From the NCBI RefSeq assembly GCF_004403305.1, contig NZ_SOHE01000069.1, forward strand, positions 1-64,000: a stretch of 64,000 bases of DNA. Direction: 5' to 3'. This document shows, piece by piece, positions 46,616 through 54,606 of the stretch (the first letter of the stretch is position 1; the number at the start of each line of letters is the position of its first letter). Made by a program: the position numbers and the translations under genes. The DNA is from Cryobacterium frigoriphilum (GTDB lineage Bacteria > Actinomycetota > Actinomycetes > Actinomycetales > Microbacteriaceae). Below the pieces are notes generated by a model. That model saw only the letters and a list, made by a program, of their open reading frames with translations. It was not told the DNA's origin and ran no database searches.

Positions 46616-47893
46616 ATGAACGGCCCCACCGACGAGACCACCACGCCGCAGACGGCGCCGGCCACCCAGCCGCCTCAGCACCGTCCCGTTGACGATGACG
46701 GAACTCGGGACATCCGCCGCGAACGCCAGCGCGAAAACCGGCGCCGGTGGGTGGCGGAACACCCGGACCGCGTGCGTGAACTGAATCGGATCTGGCGACT
46801 GGAGCACCTCGAGAGTGCCCGGCAGCAGAATCGTGAGCAGATGCGTCGAGCGGTGGTTCGCCGACGCCAGCAGGAAGAAGTGCGCGCGCGGGGGCGGGAG
46901 CGTGCCAGGCTCTGGCGGGAGGCGCATCCCGAGCGCAACCGCGAGTATCAGCAGCGTTGGGTCGAGCAGAACCGGGACAAGATCCGCGAGTACTACCGGC
47001 GCTACTACGACAATCACAGCGCCGAGGTGAACGCCCGGGCCATCGCCCGCCGCGACGCCGACCCCGAACGCACCAAGCAGATCAGCAAAGAGTGGGCCGA
47101 GCGCAACAAAGAGCGCCGCGCCGAATGGCAGCGCACCCGGCGCAGTGATCCCGACATCTATCAGGCGGAGCTCGCGGCCAACGCGGCCGCGCGGCGTTTC
47201 AAGCGCCAACTCAGCCACCAGGGTTTGCCCCCCAAGCAGCTGCACCTGGCCACCGCCGCCGAGCGCCGCGCCCACGACCGAGAAGCGGATGCCTACTTCA
47301 CGGACTCGGCGTTGCCCGAGCACCTGCGCCAATTCACCGTCTTCGCCGAGACGCTGACCGAACTCATGCTCCACAACGGCACCCGCATGCTGGATTTCGC
47401 CACGGCCTACGCCGCCAACCGCGCACGAATGGGCCTCCCACCGGTCTCGGCCGAGACGATCGCGTACGGTCGTGCCGTGGAACTGGTCATGCAGCGGATG
47501 CGCCGGGTCGACCTCCTGACCGGCCGCGACGTCGCCGCCGCGGTCCGGAGCACCCAGGCGGAGGTGCCGCGTATTGAGCGGCAGCAGCAGTTCGACCAGC
47601 TCGTGAAGGGCGTCGTGGCGCACGTGAACCGCTACCAGGTACGGCTCGGGAGCGAAGCGAAGATGGAGAACAAGGCCAGAGCTCATCGGGGAAAGCCGCA
47701 AGTGCAGGCTGAGACATTGGTGGTGCAGATCGCGATGAAGCAGGTCAGCGAGCGTGTGCCCACGAACCGGCTGACCGCGGACGACGCACGCGAGGCCGCT
47801 CGCATCATCGGGCTCCATGTTTCCACGACTCCTGACGATCGCCGCATCACGGTGGGGTCGCCGGCACAAGGGCGGTCACTCGGGGCTCGGTGA
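46616..47893 (+). CDS. Arg/Trp-rich repeat protein of unknown function
   Basis: 425 residues from ATG 46616. Residues about 30-190 are highly charged and repeat an irregular unit of RxxWxxxHPERxRExxRxW type (WVAEHPDRVRELNRIWRLEH, LWREAHPERNREYQQRW, WVEQNRDKIREYYRRYYDN). Similar W/Y-x-N/P-E-x-R repeats form a helical DNA-binding arm in some phage and plasmid HNH proteins, but no HNH motif is seen here. The C-terminal half is a separate helical domain (LPEHLRQFTVFAETLTELML...). A replication, mobilisation or DNA-binding role is possible. Confidence 0.7.
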   Translation: MNGPTDETTTPQTAPATQPPQHRPVDDDGTRDIRRERQRENRRRWVAEHPDRVRELNRIWRLEHLESARQQNREQMRRAVVRRRQQEEVRARGRERARLWREAHPERNREYQQRWVEQNRDKIREYYRRYYDNHSAEVNARAIARRDADPERTKQISKEWAERNKERRAEWQRTRRSDPDIYQAELAANAAARRFKRQLSHQGLPPKQLHLATAAERRAHDREADAYFTDSALPEHLRQFTVFAETLTELMLHNGTRMLDFATAYAANRARMGLPPVSAETIAYGRAVELVMQRMRRVDLLTGRDVAAAVRSTQAEVPRIERQQQFDQLVKGVVAHVNRYQVRLGSEAKMENKARAHRGKPQVQAETLVVQIAMKQVSERVPTNRLTADDAREAARIIGLHVSTTPDDRRITVGSPAQGRSLGAR

Positions 47894-47982
47894 GGGGTTG
47901 GCAGAGCTGCGGCTCCCTGGCGGCAGCAGCCTGGAATGCTAGGTGGGCGGGGGAGTGGAGCCGGGCCAGCCGACTGCCACGA

Positions 47983-48198
47983 TCAGAGCGCGATTCCTCG
48001 TCGTGGCGTCTCATTACGGAGGCTATCGAATCGGCGGTCAAAATCACGCCTGGCCACCACAGGCTCCGTCGGCGCGACCGCGGGGCACCAGGCGATCCGC
48101 CCCGAATGCCGGGAAGCGACATCCAGGTCGTCCTCGACTGAGCGCAGGAGCCGGGCCGCCTCGCGCAGTGCCTCGGCGGCACGGCCCCATGGAATTCT
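47983..48198 (-). pseudogene. Probable gene remnant
   Basis: A minus-strand frame encodes AAEALREAARLLRSVEDDLD...PVVARRDFDRRFDSLRNETP before a stop. It is closed upstream by an in-frame TAG and has no start codon. The amino-acid composition looks protein-like, so it is probably the tail of a lost gene at the edge of the element. The remaining bases from 47894 to 48413 show no gene I recognise. Confidence 0.3.
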
Positions 48199-48413
48199 CT
48201 ATTTCCTCACTTCCGTGTGAAATTCACCTGGAATGAGTCAACCTGAGTATTCGATCCTCTTAGCCCCCAGCTTCTCCTGGCCGCCGACAGACCCAGGCGG
48301 TGATGTGGATGATGCACTCCAGGATGACGCGGGGGTGGCATCAGCGCAAGTACGACACCACCCACTTAGCGTCTGCCCATGGCGATATGTCCTGCGATGG
48401 TTGCGTGGCCCGA

Positions 48414-49136
48414 TCAATTGCAGACGAAATAGTCTGGATAGGCTTTGCGTAGCCCCGGGCCGTCGACAATATATCTGCGGATGTGAGTCCTGAGTTTTTC
48501 TACGGCTCGTTCAGCATCCCGGCTCACGACGCATCTAACAATTTCTTCGTGCTCAGAGCACAGCTCTGCAAGCTTTTGTGGCTGGGCAAGCCCAATACTG
48601 AGCCTGCGAATTCGGTCAAGCTGAAACCTGCTGCGCCCAACGACTGACCAAGCGCCGCTGTACCCGGCCAAATCGAAAGTCTGTTGGTGAAAAGCCTCAT
48701 CAGCCAGGAAAAAAGCCTCTGAGTCGCCGATGCTAGCGATCCTGCGCTGTTCGGCAATTGTCGCTTGAATGATGCTGAAATCGCGGTCTTCTGTGTCGCA
48801 GGCGTATCTCAAAGCATTAGTCTCGAGACTTTCGCGAATGAATTGTGCCTGTGACACCTCGTCTAGGTCGATGAGTGACACACGAGTCCCCACTTGGGGT
48901 CTCACATGTACCAGGTCGCTATCGGCTAGCGACGCGATTGCGGCGCGAATCGGCGTCCGACTCACGCCGTAGTGAGTTGCCAGTTCACTTTCGGAGATCG
49001 AGGCGCCGGGGACTAGGTCCAGCCGGCAGATCCGCTCGGCCAAGTCATCAAAGATTAGGTCCGAAGCTCGGACTCTGGAACTGGTGAACCGAGGGGAGCC
49101 TGCACTAGCTGACGTGCCCTTTTGAATGGCTTTCAT
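48414..49136 (-). CDS. GntR-family regulator (FadR/FCD subfamily)
   Basis: 240 residues from ATG 49136. The N-terminal winged helix reads ISESELATHYGVSRTPIRAAIASLADSDLVHVRPQVGTRVS, and the C-terminal FCD effector domain has the metal/ligand residues in ADEAFHQQTF and SEHEEIVRCV. Divergent from the ABC importer and catabolic genes it probably controls. Three tandem 8-bp repeats in the intergenic region are its likely operator. The effector is probably a sugar acid or its breakdown product. Confidence 0.88.
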   Translation of the reverse strand: MKAIQKGTSASAGSPRFTSSRVRASDLIFDDLAERICRLDLVPGASISESELATHYGVSRTPIRAAIASLADSDLVHVRPQVGTRVSLIDLDEVSQAQFIRESLETNALRYACDTEDRDFSIIQATIAEQRRIASIGDSEAFFLADEAFHQQTFDLAGYSGAWSVVGRSRFQLDRIRRLSIGLAQPQKLAELCSEHEEIVRCVVSRDAERAVEKLRTHIRRYIVDGPGLRKAYPDYFVCN

Positions 49137-49154
49137 GTCTGCCACTTTACACTG

Positions 49155-49178
49155 GTATGCAAGTATGCAAGTATTCAA
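49155..49178. promoter_or_regulatory. Three tandem 8-bp repeats, candidate GntR operator
   Basis: GTATGCAA, GTATGCAA and GTATTCAA follow one another without gaps 19 bases from the GntR start. The reverse complement TTGCATAC resembles half-sites of FadR-subfamily operators, but the arrangement is direct rather than the usual inverted pair. Confidence 0.5.
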
Positions 49179-49281
49179 GCAACGGTGGATCAAGTCGACG
49201 GCGACAAGCCAAGGCTTAGAGATCGAGATCGCGTTCGAAGACGAATGCGACAGGAATGGTGAAGACCAATGGAGGTCACTC

Positions 49282-50109
49282 ATGCTTCGTAGAAATCGAT
49301 CTACATCCCGCAGGACAGGAACGTCAATTCTCGCTGTTTCCGCACTCGCACTGCTTACCGGTTGTTCTGGCGGTGGAGGAACAGACGTGCCGACAGTGGA
49401 GAGCATTCAAGACGCAGGCGTGCTTCGCGTCGCGACTCTCACCGGTGACGCACCCTGGGTTAGCGTCGGAGCTGATGGCGATCAGGAGGGCTTCGACGTC
49501 GACTTGGCCCACGCGCTTGCGGAGAAGCTCGGAGTCGAGGTCGAGTTCACGACGGTGGATGGGCCTGGAAGGGTCGCTTCCTTGCAATCGAAGAAGGTCG
49601 ATCTAACCATCGGCGAGTTCAGCACCACTCCCGAGCGTGATGAGGTCATTGACTTCTCGAATGACTACATCTTGAATCCTGGACAGTACATGGTTGTAGC
49701 TGACAGTGGCATCCAGACCAGCGAAGATCTCAACGACGAATCCATGGTCGCATGCATCCAACAGGGGGGCACGTCGACGGATCTAGTTCCCGCGGACATC
49801 CCAAACGTGGGCACGCTCTTCCTGCCCAGTACCGACGACTGCCTCGAGGCACTGAAATCGGGCCAGGCCCATGCCATGACCCAGAATCCCTTCTACTACC
49901 TCCCCTTGATGGACAAGGATCCTGGCGCGTTCAAAATCCTCGACGGCACCTTCGGCACGAATCACATTGCCGTAGGGCTCCAAGAAGGCAGCACCGAACT
50001 CGCCGCATTCGTCAACGACTTCCTCGTTGAGTACCAAAAAGCCGGAAAAATCGATGCGACCTTCGAAAAGTGGTTTGGGTTCGAAATGCCTACCGAGGCA
50101 CGCCCATAA
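49282..50109 (+). CDS. ABC importer solute-binding lipoprotein (family 3)
   Basis: 275 residues from ATG with GGAGG at 49271-49275. Lipobox LTGC at about residues 25-28. The rest is a polar-amino-acid-type (family 3) binding fold, including GFDVDLAHALAEKLGVEVEF and KVDLTIGEFSTTPER. It has two Cys (VACIQQG and DDCLEAL) that may form a disulfide. Permeases and ATPase follow; the cluster context suggests an organic or sugar acid as substrate. Confidence 0.87.
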   Translation: MLRRNRSTSRRTGTSILAVSALALLTGCSGGGGTDVPTVESIQDAGVLRVATLTGDAPWVSVGADGDQEGFDVDLAHALAEKLGVEVEFTTVDGPGRVASLQSKKVDLTIGEFSTTPERDEVIDFSNDYILNPGQYMVVADSGIQTSEDLNDESMVACIQQGGTSTDLVPADIPNVGTLFLPSTDDCLEALKSGQAHAMTQNPFYYLPLMDKDPGAFKILDGTFGTNHIAVGLQEGSTELAAFVNDFLVEYQKAGKIDATFEKWFGFEMPTEARP

Positions 50110-50165
50110 CCGCTTCATCACCTGAGACGAAGACCACACGCTTCTATTAAGGGGGAGTTCGCACA

Positions 50166-50837
50166 GTGATGCTGGATTTCAGTATTTTGATTCCGTACTT
50201 CAGGGATTTCGTTCAGGCTCTCGGGCTGACGTTGGCGTTGAGCTTATCTGGCTTCGCCATAAGCAGTGTTCTCGCAGCGTTGCTGCTGCCGGCGCGCATG
50301 AGCAGTGTCGCAATTCTTCGGAGGCTGACATGGCTGTATGTCGAAGTGCTACGAAATATTCCTGTTCTACTGGTTTTGTACGTGGTGTTTTTTGCGCTGC
50401 CACAGATTGGCATCAAAACAGAGTCATGGGTGGCTGCCATTGTTGCGCTCTCGTTCAACTCGACAGCGTACCTCGTTGAAATCTATCGTGGGGGACTGAA
50501 CTCTATCCCTCAGGGGCGATATGAGGCTGCCGCGGCGCTGAACTTGAATAGCTTCACCCTGTGGACCAGGATCCTACTTCCCGAAGCCTTGCGAACTGCG
50601 TATCCCGCAATCGGTAACCAACTGGTTGCCTGTGTTCTGGGGTCCTCGCTCGCGGTTTTGATCGGCGCCGGCGAACTCACCGGTCTTGCTTACATGGTGG
50701 GGGCGTCGACCTTCAGATACTTCGAGACATTTCTTACCGTGGCGATCGTCTACATCGTGATCGTGCAGGTAATCAACTTCTGTTGGGGCAAGCTCGGAGC
50801 GCAAATAATTGCGCGGAATACCTCTAGGAGGTTGTGA
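50166..50837 (+). CDS. ABC importer permease (HisM/GlnP type), first subunit
   Basis: 223 residues (GTG 50166 or ATG 50169). About five membrane helices; the family signature EIYRGGLNSIPQGRYEAAAALNL is the EAA loop of polar-amino-acid permeases. Its stop overlaps the next gene region, with AGGAGG at 50826-50831 serving the second permease. Confidence 0.9.
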   Translation: MMLDFSILIPYFRDFVQALGLTLALSLSGFAISSVLAALLLPARMSSVAILRRLTWLYVEVLRNIPVLLVLYVVFFALPQIGIKTESWVAAIVALSFNSTAYLVEIYRGGLNSIPQGRYEAAAALNLNSFTLWTRILLPEALRTAYPAIGNQLVACVLGSSLAVLIGAGELTGLAYMVGASTFRYFETFLTVAIVYIVIVQVINFCWGKLGAQIIARNTSRRL

Positions 50838-50839
50838 AT

Positions 50840-51535
50840 ATGACTAGCGTCATCGACTACACAGAATTGTTCCTCACTGCTGTTGTCTACACGATCGCCT
50901 TGAGTGTGATGAGCATTATCGGAGGCACCCTGGTCGGCGTGGTGTTCGGGTTCTTGTCAGCTCGGCGGCTTGAAGCACCGCACTGGTTCCGCGCAGCCCG
51001 AGTCTTCATCGATATCTATGTGAGGATTTTCCGATCGGTTCCTCCGCTTGTGCTGATGTTCCTTCTCTACTTCGGGGTCAGTGCAGCGATGAATTTGAGC
51101 ATCAGCATGACGGCCGCGGTCGTACTCGCGCTCACCTTGTTCGTCGGCGCCTATCAGTCCGAGAACATTCGGGCCGGCGTTGAGAGCGTGCCTCGCGGCC
51201 AAGCGGAAGCGTCGGCCGCGCTCGGCTTGGGCATCTTCTCGCGTATGAGGTACGTCGAGGCTAGACCGACGTTCGCCGTGGCACTGCCGTCCATGGTCGG
51301 GCAGTGGGTTGTCACGATCAAGGACACTTCCTTGGCGAGCGGAATTGGAGTTGTCGAAGCAACGACAATCGCGTTGACCGTGCGTCAGGCTACCGGTGAA
51401 ACCTGGCTCGTGTTTCTCGTGCTCGGTGTCACGTACTTTCTCATTAACCGGGGTGTGGCGCTGTTGGGAAGTGTGCTTGAGAAGCGGATATCCCGATCGA
51501 CTAGTCGTGCTCAGAGCCGGGCAGCCCTGGTCTGA
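50840..51535 (+). CDS. ABC importer permease (HisM/GlnP type), second subunit
   Basis: 231 residues from ATG 50840, eight bases after AGGAGG; a GTG at 50834 is less likely. Five helices and the coupling loop NIRAGVESVPRGQAEASAALGLG. Pairs with the preceding permease. Confidence 0.9.
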   Translation: MTSVIDYTELFLTAVVYTIALSVMSIIGGTLVGVVFGFLSARRLEAPHWFRAARVFIDIYVRIFRSVPPLVLMFLLYFGVSAAMNLSISMTAAVVLALTLFVGAYQSENIRAGVESVPRGQAEASAALGLGIFSRMRYVEARPTFAVALPSMVGQWVVTIKDTSLASGIGVVEATTIALTVRQATGETWLVFLVLGVTYFLINRGVALLGSVLEKRISRSTSRAQSRAALV

Positions 51536-51595
51536 CTCTGTGCAGACGTCAAACCTGTGAACGTCGTTGTGTTTAGACAAGAAATGGACTGAAGT

Positions 51596-52357
51596 ATGTC
51601 AGAAATGCTGAAGACGCCGGTAGTGAGCCTCAAAGGCGTCATCAAGAAATATGGTTCCGTGGTTGCCGTCAATGGTGTGGATCTGGAGGTCTTTGAGAGT
51701 CAGACAGTGGCGATCATTGGGCCATCTGGGTCCGGCAAGTCGACGGTGATACGCACCATCAATGGGCTCGAAAGCCATGATGGCGGCGAAATCGTGGTGA
51801 ACGGTGTGACTCTCGATGGGTCGAAGAGCAGTATTCGCGACGTCCGAAATGACGTGGGAATGGTCTTTCAACAGTTCAACCTGTTTCCTTACATGAGTGC
51901 CCTCGATAACATCACGCTTGCACCGAGGCGCAGACAGGGCGTTTCGCGGCTCGATGCTGAGGCGCACGGCATGGAACTCCTCGAAAAGGTGGGACTCAAA
52001 GGATTCGAATCGCGCTATCCCAGCGAGCTTTCCGGGGGGCAGCAGCAACGTGTCGCGATTGCGCGCGGCTTGGCCACGAAACCGAAGGTCATGCTGTTCG
52101 ATGAGCCGACCTCCGCCCTCGATCCCGAAGTGGTTCAGGACGTCCTCGGCGTCATGAAAGACCTCGCACACGACGGCGTGACGATGATCGTCGTGACGCA
52201 CGAGCTCACCTTCGCCGCTCAGGTCGCGAACAGCATTGTCTTCATGGATGCGGGTGTTGTCGTCGAGCAGGGTGACGGTGACTCCCTACTGCGCAACCCC
52301 CAACACAAACGCACCATTCGGTTCCTTTCGAGCCTGAATGCGTCAAGTTTCGACTGA
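51596..52357 (+). CDS. ABC importer ATP-binding protein (GlnQ/HisP type)
   Basis: 253 residues. Walker [11 protein letters not shown]-loop VFQQFNLFPYM, signature LSGGQQQR, Walker [16 protein letters not shown]-loop VVTHEL. Completes the four-gene importer. Confidence 0.93.
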   Translation: MSEMLKTPVVSLKGVIKKYGSVVAVNGVDLEVFESQTVAIIGPSGSGKSTVIRTINGLESHDGGEIVVNGVTLDGSKSSIRDVRNDVGMVFQQFNLFPYMSALDNITLAPRRRQGVSRLDAEAHGMELLEKVGLKGFESRYPSELSGGQQQRVAIARGLATKPKVMLFDEPTSALDPEVVQDVLGVMKDLAHDGVTMIVVTHELTFAAQVANSIVFMDAGVVVEQGDGDSLLRNPQHKRTIRFLSSLNASSFD

Positions 52358-52395
52358 ACCAGCAGATCAATAGTCAGAGAGTAGTGAGAGATATT

Positions 52396-53391
52396 ATGAT
52401 CAAATTTTCAGAAATGGTGACCGGCGCTGATCCTCAGGACTTCTGGAGGAATCTGCGGCAAATGAACATCACGAAAGCCGTATCGTCGCTGCCTCGGGGA
52501 TCGATGGACTGGCGCAACCTACCGCCCACCGACAACCCGTGGTCGTACACGGCGCTCGCGATCCATCAGGAGAACCTTGCAGAGTGGGAACTTGACATCT
52601 CTGTCGTTGAGGACAGCCCGGCGATGGACTCGATCCGCTTCGGCACTAAAGATCGCGAAGAATCGGTTGAGCACGTGATCGAAATGATCAAAGCAATGGG
52701 GCGCCTAAACATACCGACCTGGTGCTACAACTGGAACGGCGCCACGGAATGGCTTCGCACGCAGCAGGCAGTCGCTGGGCGCGGCGGCGCTCTGGTCGCG
52801 GGCTACCGGCACAGCACGCTCGATCACACTGCTTATACGAAGTACGGTCGGGTCGAGAACGAAACTCTCTGGGCGAACCTTGGCTGGTTCATGGAACGAG
52901 TCCTCCCCGTTGCGGAGGATGCCGGAGTCCGCCTAGCGATGCACCCCGACGATCCACCCGTGCCGGAGGTACGCGGCATTTCGCGCATCATGAGCACCGT
53001 CGCTGGGTACGAGCGCCTTTTCGAGGAGTTTCCCTCATACGCGAACGCGATGACCCTTTGCCAGGGTAATTTCACGCTCATGACGTCCGATCTGCCTGCA
53101 ACTATACGAAAGTTCGGGAACGAGGACCGCATCGCGTTTGTGCATTTCCGCGACGTGGAGGGCACACCGGAGCACTTTGTTGAGACTTTCCACGATGAAG
53201 GACCGACCGACATGCTTGCGTGCATGCAGGCCTACAAGGATGTCGGATACGACGGGGTCATGCGAAGCGACCATGTGCCGCTCATGTCGGGTGATACTCA
53301 GGAAGTACCCGGGTACGGACGTCTTAGCCGTCACTTCGCGATCGGTTACATGACTGGGCTGCGCGAAGCGGCCTATGCGCCGAAGAATTGA
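52396..53391 (+). CDS. UxuA-like aldonate (mannonate) dehydratase
   Basis: 331 residues from ATG 52396; a GTG at 52384 is possible. A xylose-isomerase-type barrel with the UxuA metal residues in MHPDDPP, LCQGN, FVHFRDV and RSDHVP. It is shorter than E. coli UxuA. In a cluster with 2-keto-3-deoxy-acid enzymes it probably dehydrates a sugar acid to its 2-keto-3-deoxy form; whether that is mannonate or another aldonate is open, since the hexuronate locus already has a ManD. Confidence 0.8.
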   Translation: MIKFSEMVTGADPQDFWRNLRQMNITKAVSSLPRGSMDWRNLPPTDNPWSYTALAIHQENLAEWELDISVVEDSPAMDSIRFGTKDREESVEHVIEMIKAMGRLNIPTWCYNWNGATEWLRTQQAVAGRGGALVAGYRHSTLDHTAYTKYGRVENETLWANLGWFMERVLPVAEDAGVRLAMHPDDPPVPEVRGISRIMSTVAGYERLFEEFPSYANAMTLCQGNFTLMTSDLPATIRKFGNEDRIAFVHFRDVEGTPEHFVETFHDEGPTDMLACMQAYKDVGYDGVMRSDHVPLMSGDTQEVPGYGRLSRHFAIGYMTGLREAAYAPKN

Positions 53392-53395
53392 CCGC

Positions 53396-54571
53396 ATGAG
53401 TTCCGTGCGAACGGTTTCGGCAGTCTTGCCGGAGGATCCTACCGCCCGTCTCATTGGTCGAGTCGCAGTGCGAGGCGAGGCGCCACTCCCGGTCTTGCTC
53501 TACGAGAACGTGGTCTATGATCTGCAGTCGCTCTCCCCGACGGTGGCTGGCCTGTTGGATCGCACAGACTTCTATGATTTGATTCGCGACACAAGCAGGC
53601 TGACGTACCTTTGCGGGATCGAGAGCTTGGGCAGTGAGGATGGAGCCTCGGGAGAATTTACTCTGCTAAGCCCTATCGACCTGCAAGTGGTGAAAGCCTG
53701 CGGCGTGACCTTCGTCGAGAGCATGCTTGAGCGCCTGGTCGAGGAACGAAGCCATGGCGACCCGGCTAGAGCTGAGAAATTCAGGATGGAACTTTCGAGC
53801 GGAAGCTTAGGCGGGGAAACGCGCAAGCTCTCTGAGATTAAGGCCGGTTCCCCGGAAGCACTGGCCATTCGTAAACGTCTGATGGAGCAGGGACTATGGT
53901 CGCAATATCTCGAAGTTGGCCTTGGTCCGGATCCTGAAGTATTCACGAAAGCTCCGATCCTTTCCTCGGTAGGGACGCTGAGTACCATCGGTGTTTCGCG
54001 GATGTCGAACTGGAGCAACCCGGAACCGGAACTCGTCCTCGTGATCACGTCTCAGGGTGAGATTGTGGGTGCGACTCTCGGCAACGACGTCAATCTGAGA
54101 GACGTTGAAGGACGTAGTGCACTACTGCTCGGACGCGCCAAAGACAATAACCGCTCGACAGCGATCGGCCCTTTCATCAGGCTGTTTGATGAGACATTCA
54201 CGTTGAATGACGCTCGTGCGATGCAGATTGACCTCTCAGTGAAGGGTTCGGACGGTTTCGAACTTCAGGGATCCAATACGGTAAGCCGAATCAGCCGCCC
54301 GTTCGAAGAACTCGTTGAGGCAACCTGGGGCGATCATCACCAGTATCCGGATGGATTCGTCTTGTTCACGGGAACGCTCTTCGCGCCCACTGACGATCGA
54401 GATGAAGCCGGTGCCGGCTTCACGCACCACATGGGTGACATTGTGACAATCAAATCCAAAGAACTAGGGGCGTTGGTAAATACCGTCAAACAATCTGAGA
54501 ACGCGTCTCCGTGGAAATACGGTGTCGGTGACCTGCTCAGAGACTTGCTCAAACGGCATCAGCAGAATTGA
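53396..54571 (+). CDS. FAH-fold enzyme, 2-keto-3-deoxy-acid dehydratase-like
   Basis: 391 residues from ATG 53396. The long FAH type, with an N-terminal extension (VVKACGVTFVESMLERLVEE...) before the catalytic fold containing PEPELVLVI and GNDVNLRDVEG. This length and layout match 2-keto-3-deoxy-pentonate dehydratases that give 2,5-dioxovalerate, and the following aldehyde dehydrogenase would oxidise exactly that product. Function is inferred from family and order. Confidence 0.75.
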   Translation: MSSVRTVSAVLPEDPTARLIGRVAVRGEAPLPVLLYENVVYDLQSLSPTVAGLLDRTDFYDLIRDTSRLTYLCGIESLGSEDGASGEFTLLSPIDLQVVKACGVTFVESMLERLVEERSHGDPARAEKFRMELSSGSLGGETRKLSEIKAGSPEALAIRKRLMEQGLWSQYLEVGLGPDPEVFTKAPILSSVGTLSTIGVSRMSNWSNPEPELVLVITSQGEIVGATLGNDVNLRDVEGRSALLLGRAKDNNRSTAIGPFIRLFDETFTLNDARAMQIDLSVKGSDGFELQGSNTVSRISRPFEELVEATWGDHHQYPDGFVLFTGTLFAPTDDRDEAGAGFTHHMGDIVTIKSKELGALVNTVKQSENASPWKYGVGDLLRDLLKRHQQN

Positions 54572-54606
54572 TTTCTCGTCACCATCCGATTCAGAAAGGT
54601 TCCTCC

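Larger units (their letters stand above)
33907..48413. mobile_element. Probable integrated mobilisable element at tRNA-Pro
   Basis: Downstream of the tRNA come an excisionase-like gene, a tyrosine integrase, lower-GC cargo and a MobF relaxase: the usual order of actinobacterial integrative elements. No type IV secretion, coupling-protein or FtsK-like gene is seen, so it could be mobilised but not self-transmissible. No repeat of the tRNA 3' end was found by eye before 64000, so the right boundary is a guess based on the GntR gene and remnants near 48200. The end may be eroded or lie further on. Confidence 0.5.

Noticed and set aside
48240-48413. Transposase fragment near the GntR gene
   Set aside because: A short Trp/His-containing frame looked transposase-like, but no catalytic motif, terminal repeats or target duplication could be seen.
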